From contig CAMYWZ010000024.1 of assembly GCA_947302945.1 (NCBI GenBank), forward strand, positions 1 to 9,554: a stretch of 9,554 nucleotides of DNA. Reading direction: 5' to 3'. Origin of the DNA: an uncultured Bacillota bacterium (GTDB taxonomy: Bacteria > Bacillota > Clostridia > Peptostreptococcales > Anaerovoracaceae). Position 1 is the first letter of the stretch; each line of letters opens with the position of its first letter. A program made the translations under genes and the position numbers. Shown in pieces: positions 1-6,596 of the stretch. The notes beneath the pieces were generated by a model, which saw only the letters and a program-made list of their open reading frames with translations, did not search any database and was not told the DNA's origin.

Positions 1-64
1 ATCGATTGTTTACAAGCTTGCGAGGTGTGCTCCGAAATGCCATGCCCTCTCAGCTGAAATGTTT

Positions 65-93
65 GGCACCAAGAGAACCGTCCCTGAAAGTGC
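65..93 (+). repeat. REP-like repeat unit, tandem copy 1
   Basis: First of two head-to-tail units of about 29 bp. The core GGCACCAAGAGAACCGTCCC is followed by TGAAAGTGC. The ends carry a short inverted repeat, GCAC at 66-69 and GTGC at 90-93, so the single strand could fold. Bases 62-86 match 9366-9390 on the opposite strand over 25 bp without a mismatch. I recall this core from clostridial genomes as a dispersed, REP-like element sometimes found near IS200-like (Y1) transposases. That is memory, not a search result. Confidence 0.85.
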
Positions 94-123
94 GGCACCA
101 AGAGAACCGTCCCTAAAGGTGCC
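94..123 (+). repeat. REP-like repeat unit, tandem copy 2
   Basis: Second unit, directly abutting the first with the same 21-bp core. It is closed by a perfect inverted repeat, GGCACC at 94-99 and GGTGCC at 118-123, around an 18-nt loop. It ends 4 bp before the extended -10 element of the dtd promoter and covers the place where a -35 box would lie. The repeat could therefore have supplied, replaced or altered the upstream half of that promoter. Confidence 0.85.
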
Positions 124-127
124 GTTT

Positions 128-138
128 TGTGGTATAAT
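128..138 (+). promoter_or_regulatory. Extended -10 promoter for dtd-glycosyltransferase
   Basis: The sequence TGTGG followed by TATAAT (133-138) matches the TRTGn extended -10 consensus of housekeeping sigma factors in Gram-positive bacteria. Transcription would start near 145, about 23 nt before the dtd ATG. The -35 position at about 110-115 lies inside the second repeat and has no TTGACA-like hexamer, which fits an extended -10 promoter that needs no strong -35. It is followed by the Shine-Dalgarno GGGAGGA at 154-160, 7 nt before the start codon. Confidence 0.7.
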
Positions 139-167
139 GGGGGGACGAAGAATGGGAGGACGGGTTT

Positions 168-614
168 ATGGTATTCGTGATACAGAGGGTGAAGCGCGCG
201 AGCGTGGCGGTGGACGGGAAGGTCTGCGGGAAGATAGACGACGGGCTGCTGGTGCTCGCGGGAGTTTTCGGAGGCGATACGAAGCAGACCGCGGACAAGA
301 TGGTCAAAAAGCTCTGCGCGATGCGTATATTCGCGGACGAAAACGGCAAGACCAATCTGGCGCTTGCGGACGTGGGCGGAAGCCTGCTGATAGTGTCACA
401 GTTCACGCTCTGCGCGGACCTCAAGCACGGCAACAGGCCGAGCTTCACGCCGGCTGCAGGAGCCGCGGAAGCCGAGGAAATGTATCAGTACATACTCGCG
501 AAAGCCCGCGAGTCAGTTCCCAACGTGCAGGAAGGCATCTTCGGCGCGGACATGAAGGTGGAGCTCTTAAACGACGGGCCTTTCACCATTATTCTCGACT
601 CTGACAAGTTGTGA
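168..614 (+). CDS. dtd: D-aminoacyl-tRNA deacylase (DTD)
   Basis: This cytoplasmic proofreading enzyme hydrolyses the ester bond of D-amino acids mischarged on tRNA (D-Tyr-tRNA among others) and also clears glycyl-tRNA(Ala). The 148 residues match the usual family length. The N-terminus ([14 protein letters not shown], from residue 4) is typical. The SQFTL motif is at 77-81, RPSF at 90-93, FGADM at 125-129, and the NDGPFT motif at 135-140 contains the Gly137-Pro138 pair that excludes L-amino acids. No key residue is missing. The ATG at 168 is chosen because the family starts 3-4 residues before QRV and because GGGAGGA lies 7 nt upstream. It is first in a two-gene rightward unit and ends 37 bp before the glycosyltransferase. 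A stand-alone dtd without its frequent neighbour relA is not remarkable. Confidence 0.96.
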   Translation: MVFVIQRVKRASVAVDGKVCGKIDDGLLVLAGVFGGDTKQTADKMVKKLCAMRIFADENGKTNLALADVGGSLLIVSQFTLCADLKHGNRPSFTPAAGAAEAEEMYQYILAKARESVPNVQEGIFGADMKVELLNDGPFTIILDSDKL

Positions 615-639
615 ACCCGAGAACCGTTCCGGAAGTTTA
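611..639 (+). repeat. Possible decayed repeat copy
   Basis: The stretch spans the dtd stop codon and the leader of the next gene. It retains GAGAACCGT exactly and matches about 17 of the first 25 positions of the units at 65-123, in the same orientation relative to the following gene. Without a genome-wide comparison it could be chance. Confidence 0.25.
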
Positions 640-651
640 AAGGAGATCAGG

Positions 652-1965
652 ATGGATCTTTCAGTTTGTTTGCTTAATGACTCTTTCGCGCCGCAGATAG
701 ACGGCGTGGTGAATACTGTCGTAAACTACGCGTCGCATATAACAGAGACCGGCGGACGCGCAATGGTCGTCACGCCTGAGTACCCGGGCGCGGACGACAG
801 CGGCTTTCCCTATCCCGTGCTCCGCTACCCGGGGCTGGACCTGAGGGAAGCAGTCGGCTACATCGCCGGCTACCCCTTCTCGCCTGCCGTCGCGAAAGCG
901 GTCAAGGACGCGAAAGTCGACATCATCCACAGCCACTGTCCGGTGGCCTCCACGATATTCGCGCGCAGCATCAAGGGCTTTCTGGACAGGCCGCTGATCA
1001 TGACCTACCACACCAAGTTCGACATAGACATCGCCAACGCCCTTAAAGGCAAGCTGATCCAGGAAGGCGCCGTACTGGCGCTCGTTGGCAACGTCAGCGC
1101 CTGCGACGAAGTCTGGGCGGTCAGCGACGGCGCAGGCAAGAACCTGCAGTCCCTCGGCTACGAGGGCGACTACATAGTCATGCCCAACGGCGTGGACATC
1201 CCCAAAAGCAGACTCCCCGAGGACGAAACAAGAAAGCTCACCGAAGGCGCGGACCTTCCGGAAGGCGTCCCTGTATACCTCTACGTCGGCCGCCTCATGT
1301 GGTACAAAGGCATACGCATAATACTCGACGCTCTGGCAGCCCTCAAGTACAGAGGGCTGGACTTCCGCATGGTGTTCGTAGGCCAGGACGCGGACGAGAT
1401 AAAAGCATATTCTTCAAAACTCAGGCTGGACGACAAAGTCCTCTTCCTCGGCCCCATCTACGACAGAAAGGTGCTGTCAGCCTGGTACTGCAGGTCCGAC
1501 CTTTTCCTCTTCCCCTCCAGCTTCGACACCAACGGTCTGGTGGTGAGAGAGGCCGCCGCCTGCTCGCTGGGTTCCGTCCTGATAGACGGAAGCTGCGCCG
1601 CGGAAGGCGTCACAGCAGGCCGCAACGGCTTCCTGATCGAAGAGAACGCCGCATCGCTCGCCCTGCTCCTTGCGGCTGAAGGCCGAAGCAAAAGCGCGAT
1701 GCGCAAAGTCGGGCAGGCTGCTGCCGACGAGCTCTACATCTCCTGGACGCAGGCCATCGACAGGGCCATAGAGCGCTACCATGTGGTCCTGGAGAACTAC
1801 AAAGCCGGCCGCTATCCCAAAAAAACAAGCCCCGTGGACAGCTATCTGGGCTTCCAGGGGGCGATCATGGACATATTGGGCGATTCAAAGCTCCGCGAGC
1901 TTGCCAAAGGCTCCGCCGCCTCGATAACGGACGGCATCAGGACCTTTATCGATACGTATCTATAA
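652..1965 (+). CDS. GT4-family glycosyltransferase (GT-B fold)
   Basis: A 437-residue retaining glycosyltransferase of the group 1/GT4 type, which transfers a sugar from a nucleotide-sugar donor. The N-terminal acceptor domain starts with SFAPQIDGVVNT (residues 11-22) and carries IIHSHCP (91-97) and TYHTKFD (118-124). The donor domain carries VGRLMWYKG (212-220, the usual donor-phosphate Lys being K219) and FDTNGLVVREA (291-301). The EX7E acidic pair reads D292-X7-E300. The opening resembles diacylglycerol glucosyltransferases and mannosyltransferases acting on membrane lipids, so glycolipid or surface polysaccharide synthesis is plausible but not proven. No signal peptide or transmembrane segment is visible, so it would work at the inner membrane face. 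AAAGGAG at 639-645 sits 6 nt before the ATG. Its 3' end overlaps addB tail to tail by 20 bp. Confidence 0.9.
   Translation: MDLSVCLLNDSFAPQIDGVVNTVVNYASHITETGGRAMVVTPEYPGADDSGFPYPVLRYPGLDLREAVGYIAGYPFSPAVAKAVKDAKVDIIHSHCPVASTIFARSIKGFLDRPLIMTYHTKFDIDIANALKGKLIQEGAVLALVGNVSACDEVWAVSDGAGKNLQSLGYEGDYIVMPNGVDIPKSRLPEDETRKLTEGADLPEGVPVYLYVGRLMWYKGIRIILDALAALKYRGLDFRMVFVGQDADEIKAYSSKLRLDDKVLFLGPIYDRKVLSAWYCRSDLFLFPSSFDTNGLVVREAAACSLGSVLIDGSCAAEGVTAGRNGFLIEENAASLALLLAAEGRSKSAMRKVGQAAADELYISWTQAIDRAIERYHVVLENYKAGRYPKKTSPVDSYLGFQGAIMDILGDSKLRELAKGSAASITDGIRTFIDTYL
1946..1965. repeat. Palindromic overlap of two convergent gene ends
   Basis: TTATCGATACGTATCTATAA is a 20-bp near-palindrome: 9 of 10 arm positions pair, with the perfect core GATACGTATC at 1951-1960. 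It coincides exactly with the overlap of the two genes. The glycosyltransferase stop TAA is at 1963-1965 and the addB stop TAA, read on the minus strand, is at 1946-1948. As a result both proteins end in IDTY plus one residue (L or R). It is too AT-rich and lacks the GC stem and T-tract of a normal intrinsic terminator. Confidence 0.8.
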
Positions 1966-2350
1966 GGCAGATACCGCTGTATCCGCAGAATTTGCAGGAG
2001 TCGAACGCGTCCCCGTAGGTCCTGCGGGAGGCGTTTATCTCGCCTGAGGCGAGCCTTTCCGCAGCAGACTGCAGGTTCTCCCTGAACTTCTCTCTGAACT
2101 CTTCCATCTCCTCCGCGCTGATGATGTTGCCGGTGTATTCTCCGTCCTTGTTTCTCCGCACGTTGACAACTTCGGACTTCCCTTTCGTGACAAGATCCTC
2201 ATCAAGCCCGCGCAGCACGGCGCTGTCGTTTACAGTCAGCCCGTCCAGGCGGTAGAGTTCCTGGATCTTTTTGAGTATCTCATCCGGAAGCTCCTCCGCG
2301 CTGATGTCGGAAGCCGCGGATTCCACGTCGGACGAGCTGATACGGAAGTA
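1946..2350 (-). pseudogene. addB: AddB C-terminal part, out of frame
   Basis: This segment continues AddB after a frame break. It opens with YFRISSSDVES, the expected follow-on to KPAG in the main gene, and has no internal stop for 134 codons. It ends with CKFCGYSGIC, the C-x2-C-x5-C that, together with a cysteine in the upstream part, binds the 4Fe-4S cluster of AddB-type nucleases. It has no start codon or ribosome binding site of its own that makes sense, so it is not a separate gene. The GTG at 2324-2326 could be called as a start by software, but it corresponds to the V of DVES inside the family alignment. Intact reading after the break points to a very recent mutation or a sequencing/assembly error. 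Confidence 0.85.
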
Positions 2351-5166
2351 GACACCCCCGCCGGCTTGTCCGAGCCGCTGCCGATGGCGCCCTCCAGATA
2401 TATCATAAGCTGCATCGACAGCCCCGCCTCAATGAGATCTTTATTGAACTTCGTGGATCCGGATTTGTAATCTATGATCTTGGTGTACATGGTCCCGTCC
2501 GGGCCGGGCATCCTGTCCACACGGTCTATCTTGCCCTCAACATATACCTCGCCTGCCGGGGTCTTAAGCACGACAGGCTCCAGCATGCGGCCGCGCCCGA
2601 AGGGCACTTCGAACAGCATGCTGTCTATCCTTCCTGCCCTTACCTGCTCTATCATGTGCCACGCGAAGCGGACGCACACGTCTTTGATGCGCTGCGAGCG
2701 GTACACTTCCGCCTTGGATGAATTCATGACACCGCCTAAGGCTTCCTCAGCCATCCTGCCGAGTATGTCCGAGATCATCTCTTCGATCTCGGGACGGCTG
2801 ACGGTCATCCACAGGGAGGCCGGGTCCGTGATGCTTATCCCCGCCTTTTTCGAAGGCGCGCTGAGAGCCGCGCAGAGCCTCAGAAGGGCCTCGTGGTAAA
2901 TGTCGCCTATCTCTATGGAATCTATGCCGAACTCCCTGGGCACGAGCGGCCGCAGGCCGTAGTCTATGAAGTGCCTGAAGGGGCATGCCGCGAAACTGTC
3001 GAGCCTTGACGGGCTCAGGGAGAGCTCCCCTCCGCGCCCGTAAAGAGCCTTCGCGAGGTCTTTACCGAGCGGCTTTTCAGTCCCGTCGTAGAGAAGGCCG
3101 GCTGTAAGCTGCGGAGCATCGTCTTTCAGAATGTTGTAGGCCGCCTTCCACAGCTCCGGAACGGGTTCGCCCGAAAGGCCCCCGCGCATGATCCTGGGAA
3201 GCCTTTCAAGAGGCATGGTCTTCCCCTGAAGGAAGTCCAGTTCGGCCCCGCCGTTTTCTATGTCCCGAAGCTCCGCGACATTTGTGAAGCGGGCCTTGAC
3301 GTCCTTTAAAAGCGGCGAAGCCTCCAGCTTCTCTCCGTCTTCCCCGCTTAAGGGGATGCCTATCCACAGCAGGCTCTGCGCACTTTCCAGCGCCCTGCTG
3401 ACCATGAACACTTCTTCGCAGACGCGGTCCGCCGGGCTTTTCGCGAGCTCCGCGCCTTTTTGCTGAAGCTGCGCAAGCTCCGCTTCGGTGAGCAGGCCGT
3501 CCGCGTCGGCGGAGGCCGGTATGAGGCCGTCGCAGAAACCTGTGATGAAGACCGCCTTCTTCTCAGAAGGAACCGACCTTCGGATATCTCCGATCTGCAC
3601 CTTTCCCTCTGCCTGAGGCAGCACGCCCACCTTGACGTCCGCCAGGGCCCCGAGCAGCATGTCCGCGAACTCGGCGCTGCTTAGCGCCTCGTCCCCGGCA
3701 AGCTCCTTTATCTGTATGAGTATGTCGTTTATGATGCCGAAGAGCTGCCTTGTCTCTTCCGCGGCATCGGCAAAGCCTTCTTCCGCGAGAGCTGAGGCAT
3801 CCGCCTCGAGCCTTTCTTCAAGTCCGAGGCTGCCGGCGAGGAACGAGCCGAGGACGTCTGCCTTGCCGCCCGCCGTCTCCGCCTCCGGGAACGCCGTGAC
3901 AAAGCCGGACAGGAGCTCCGCAAGCCTTGCCCTTAAGGCTTCAAAAGCCGCGAACTGTTCATCGCTTATATCGTCGTTCCTGTATCTGAAAGGCTCCAGA
4001 AAGCGCTTTCCTTTTATGTGGTACTGCTTCAGGTAAGTCTCAAAGCCCCAGACAGTATCCGCGTCGGCCTCAACTATGCCTGACCTTACGAACCTGATGA
4101 TGTCTTTCGTCATGTAGCGGCCGTCCGAAAGCGCCATCAGCGCCGAGAGCGCTTCGGCCGAGGAGCTGTGCAGCACAGGCCTCCTCTCGTCCATGAAGAC
4201 CGGGATGCCGAGCCCTGTAAGGACTCGTTTTATCTGATTCCCAGACGCCTGATCCGCCGGTGTGAGCACCGCTATATCCGAATAGGCAAGGCCGTCCTCC
4301 CGCACGAGCCTGAGTATCCTTGCGGCAAGGGTCTCCGCCTGGGTGAAGGGGCTGGCGCAGCGCACGATCTCGACCTTCGGGTCGTTCTTTTCGTACGGGA
4401 CGCTGAGTTTTTCCGCGCCGGCTCCAAGCAGCCTTATAGCCTTCCTTGCGGTCTCGAACTGAAGCCCCTCTCCGCAGAGCATGGCCACGCGCACTCCGCA
4501 GGAGCAGCGGTCCAGCTCCGCAAGGAACCCGGCCTCGAGCACGGAGAAGGAACTGAAACCGCAGTAATATATCCTCGATTCTCTTATCCTGCTGCTCAAA
4601 GCGATGCGGGAAGTGACAAAGGCGAGCTCGTCTTCGGAATCCAGGAAGCGCCCCGAAAGCGACTTTTCGTACTCGGAGGCGATGAGGCTCATGTCGGAGA
4701 GCTTTTTCGAAAGCAGAGTGCCTTCGCCGCAGTTTTCCGCCAGCCGGGCAAGGCCATCCGCGTCTATGCCGCCCTGCTTCATCTGGACGGTGAAATCGCG
4801 CAGAAGCGCTATGAACCCAGGGTCTTTCGCCACCCCGGAGAACACCGAAAGCTCGGGTGAGAGCCTGCCGGCCGCCCTGCGCAGCATCATGCTGCGGCCT
4901 ATGGCGTTGACCGACACCCTTCCGCTGCCGCCGGTCTCCCTCATTATGTCGCCGCGGAGCTTTTCCGCCGAGACCACGTTGAGCGTGAAAAAGCCCTTGC
5001 CGCCAAGCGCGTCCAGGGCCTCCTCCTCCGTCGAAAACGTGCTCTGTCTGGGCACGACAAGTATGACCCTGGCAAAAGCGCCGGGGATCTTCGCAAGGTC
5101 TTCCTTTATCTTTTCAAACATCGCCTTCTTTAAGGCGGCGTCGTTTTCCGTGTAAAAGACCTTCAT
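2236..5166 (-). CDS. addB: AddB/RexB-type helicase-nuclease subunit, frameshifted
   Basis: This is the B subunit of the AddAB (RexAB) complex, which resects double-strand breaks for RecA-dependent repair. As given it reads 976 residues, but alignment to the family breaks after KPAGV (residue 938, near 2351-2355). Adding one base restores KPAGVFYFRI and a product of about 1073 residues, near the normal size. Visible parts: helicase-like segments (GFSSFSVLEAGFL around 203, QAETLAARI around 276, FITGFCDGLIP around 540) and the C-terminal nuclease with C728 (first Fe-S cysteine), H758, EGKIDRVD (878-884) and IDYKSG (898-903). The N-terminus MKVFYTEN has no Walker A GxxGxGKT, as I recall for RexB proteins. 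The ATG at 5164-5166 overlaps the transporter stop as ATGA. The candidate AAGGAG lies a long 13 nt upstream, so translational coupling is likely. No addA adjoins it. Confidence 0.88.
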   Translation of the reverse strand: MKVFYTENDAALKKAMFEKIKEDLAKIPGAFARVILVVPRQSTFSTEEEALDALGGKGFFTLNVVSAEKLRGDIMRETGGSGRVSVNAIGRSMMLRRAAGRLSPELSVFSGVAKDPGFIALLRDFTVQMKQGGIDADGLARLAENCGEGTLLSKKLSDMSLIASEYEKSLSGRFLDSEDELAFVTSRIALSSRIRESRIYYCGFSSFSVLEAGFLAELDRCSCGVRVAMLCGEGLQFETARKAIRLLGAGAEKLSVPYEKNDPKVEIVRCASPFTQAETLAARILRLVREDGLAYSDIAVLTPADQASGNQIKRVLTGLGIPVFMDERRPVLHSSSAEALSALMALSDGRYMTKDIIRFVRSGIVEADADTVWGFETYLKQYHIKGKRFLEPFRYRNDDISDEQFAAFEALRARLAELLSGFVTAFPEAETAGGKADVLGSFLAGSLGLEERLEADASALAEEGFADAAEETRQLFGIINDILIQIKELAGDEALSSAEFADMLLGALADVKVGVLPQAEGKVQIGDIRRSVPSEKKAVFITGFCDGLIPASADADGLLTEAELAQLQQKGAELAKSPADRVCEEVFMVSRALESAQSLLWIGIPLSGEDGEKLEASPLLKDVKARFTNVAELRDIENGGAELDFLQGKTMPLERLPRIMRGGLSGEPVPELWKAAYNILKDDAPQLTAGLLYDGTEKPLGKDLAKALYGRGGELSLSPSRLDSFAACPFRHFIDYGLRPLVPREFGIDSIEIGDIYHEALLRLCAALSAPSKKAGISITDPASLWMTVSRPEIEEMISDILGRMAEEALGGVMNSSKAEVYRSQRIKDVCVRFAWHMIEQVRAGRIDSMLFEVPFGRGRMLEPVVLKTPAGEVYVEGKIDRVDRMPGPDGTMYTKIIDYKSGSTKFNKDLIEAGLSMQLMIYLEGAIGSGSDKPAGVSTSVSARPTWNPRLPTSARRSFRMRYSKRSRNSTAWTG
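2351..2355 (-). other. Single-base frameshift site in addB
   Basis: Read on the minus strand, AAG CCG GCG GGG GTG encodes KPAGV and is followed by TC and then TAC TTC CGT in another frame (YFR). One missing base, most simply a second T giving GTG TTC TAC, restores the conserved run. The site has a run of five G but no heptanucleotide slippery sequence, so programmed frameshifting is unlikely. Confidence 0.8.
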
Positions 5167-6554
5167 AGTGCCTTGTCTTCTCCTTCCGAAGCGGCTGAGC
5201 CTGCGCGTATCATCGGCTTCCAGACCTTAAAGCGCATGGTAGTAAAGCACGCGATGGAGCCCACGACCTGCGAGATGGCCTCGGCCCAGAACGCGCCCAT
5301 GACGCCAAGCCCAGTATACGGAAGCAGCAGTGTAAGCGGCGCGACCAGTATTATCTTTCTCAGCAGCGAGAAGAACAGCGCGTACTTCGGGTGGTTGAGC
5401 GCCACGAAGACGTTCTGTCCTGTAAGCTGCAGTGTCATCATAGGGAAGGTCAGGAAGTACACGCGCGCGCACCCTGCGCCGACCGCTATCAGCTCCTGAT
5501 CCGCGGTAAATATCGCGAACATCCACTGCGGCGCGAAGACCATTATCCCCCAGAACACGAAATTGACCGCAAGCGTGGACCAGAGCATGGTCTTGATGGC
5601 CTTGCTGACCCGCTCCGGCAGCTTTGCGCCGTAGCAGAAACTCATTACCGGTGCCGCGCCGGAAACTATGCCGTTGCAGGGGCAGATGGTGATCTCCCTG
5701 ATGGAATTGATTATAGTCATGGAGCCGATGTACAGCGTGCTTGCCGCTCCGCCCCAGCTCTTGAGCACTATGTTGACGACGGTCTGCACCACGCTGTTGG
5801 TAGCCTTGAACATGAAGCCGGTGGCGCCGAGCTTTACGGTGTTCTTAAGCTCCTCGCCGCAGACCCTGAAGCGCTTTAAGGGCACCACGGGGCGCTTTCC
5901 GAAAAGGAAAGCTATGGCCCAGACCGCGCTTGCCGTCTGCGAGATTATCGTGGCGACAGCCGCGCCCTTTACTCCCATGCCTGCGTTGTAGATGAGTATC
6001 GGGTCCAGAACTATGTTCAGGGCCGCGCCTATGAGCACGGTCATCATGCCTACCCTGGTGAAGCCCTGCCCGTTGATGAACGGGTTCATGCCGAGGCTGA
6101 GAAGCACCGGTATGGTGCCAAGCACGTAGATCCTGAAGTAGTCCAGAGCGTAAGGAAGGGTCTCCTCGTCGCCGCCCATGAGCCCTAAAAGCACCGGGGA
6201 CAGGAAGAACATCAGAGCAGTGACGACCGCCCCGACTATTATCATCATCGAGAAGGAAGTGTCCTGGATGCGGGCGGCCTTTTCGTTGTCGCCCTCGCCC
6301 CTTGCTATGGATGCCAGAGGCGCTCCGCCGGTTCCGAAGAGATTGCCGAAGGCCGTGATCAGCGAGATCAGCGGGAAGGCAACTCCCACGCCGGTGAGCG
6401 CAGCTGTGCCCACCTCCGGGATGCGGCCTATGTAAAGACGGTCCACGATGTTGTAAGTGATGTGGACCAGTTCCGCTACCATTATGGGAAGCGACAGCTT
6501 AAAGACTGTCTTTACCACGCTTCCTTTTGAAAAATCTCCTGTTACCTTTGCCAT
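5163..6554 (-). CDS. MATE-family multidrug efflux transporter
   Basis: An inner-membrane antiporter of the multidrug and toxic compound extrusion family, expelling organic cations or small metabolites in exchange for H+ or Na+. The 463-residue product has about 12 hydrophobic spans. The N-terminal half carries IVDRLYIG and ALTGVGVAFPL, then NPFINGQGF and LIGAALNIVLDPILIY. The second half repeats the fold, with CPCNGIVSGAAPVMSF. These resemble MepA-type proteins of Bacillota. The frame is open to a TTG at 6594-6596, but the ATG at 6552-6554 is chosen because KLSLPIM then falls near residue 20, as in relatives, and AGGA lies 9 nt upstream. It follows the ATP-grasp gene after 42 bp and overlaps addB by ATGA. 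Its place behind a ligase and two esterases suggests it may export their product, but a general drug pump is equally compatible. Confidence 0.93.
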   Translation of the reverse strand: MAKVTGDFSKGSVVKTVFKLSLPIMVAELVHITYNIVDRLYIGRIPEVGTAALTGVGVAFPLISLITAFGNLFGTGGAPLASIARGEGDNEKAARIQDTSFSMMIIVGAVVTALMFFLSPVLLGLMGGDEETLPYALDYFRIYVLGTIPVLLSLGMNPFINGQGFTRVGMMTVLIGAALNIVLDPILIYNAGMGVKGAAVATIISQTASAVWAIAFLFGKRPVVPLKRFRVCGEELKNTVKLGATGFMFKATNSVVQTVVNIVLKSWGGAASTLYIGSMTIINSIREITICPCNGIVSGAAPVMSFCYGAKLPERVSKAIKTMLWSTLAVNFVFWGIMVFAPQWMFAIFTADQELIAVGAGCARVYFLTFPMMTLQLTGQNVFVALNHPKYALFFSLLRKIILVAPLTLLLPYTGLGVMGAFWAEAISQVVGSIACFTTMRFKVWKPMIRAGSAASEGEDKAL

Positions 6555-6559
6555 CTGCC

Positions 6560-6573
6560 TGCTTCCTGAAGCA
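6560..6573 (-). promoter_or_regulatory. Small hairpin over the transporter ribosome binding site
   Basis: On the minus strand the sequence is TGCTTC-AG-GAAGCA, two 6-nt complementary arms. The Shine-Dalgarno AGGA (6564-6567) lies at the centre and in the 3' arm. If folded in mRNA it would mask the ribosome binding site of the MATE gene. The closing loop is only 2 nt, so the real stem would be 4-5 bp. It could equally be a short protein-binding palindrome or chance. Confidence 0.3.
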
Positions 6574-6596
6574 TTTATATCATATGCCCTGTACAA

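Noticed and set aside
1..57. Possible plus-strand gene tail ending IDCLQACEVCSEMPCPLS before a TGA at 55-57, and a possible minus-strand gene start at 41-43 (MAFRSTPRKL) running off the left edge.
   Set aside because: Each has fewer than 20 codons, neither is recognisable, and they conflict with each other. The minus-strand start has GAGAGG very close to the ATG, and a transposase start next to the repeats was considered, but the 14 visible residues do not resemble the usual opening of such proteins.
59..604. Long open frame of 181 codons on the plus strand overlapping dtd.
   Set aside because: It is rich in Arg and Gly, has no family features, begins inside the repeat and overlaps the well-supported dtd gene in another frame.
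2351..2359. Programmed ribosomal frameshift in addB as an explanation for the frame break.
   Set aside because: There is no slippery heptamer, stimulatory stem or internal Shine-Dalgarno, and AddB is not known to need one. A mutation or sequence error is simpler.
4168..4860. Long plus-strand open frame of 230 codons opposite addB.
   Set aside because: It is an antisense frame of a GC-rich gene with no ribosome binding site and no recognisable motif, while the minus strand carries conserved AddB segments throughout.
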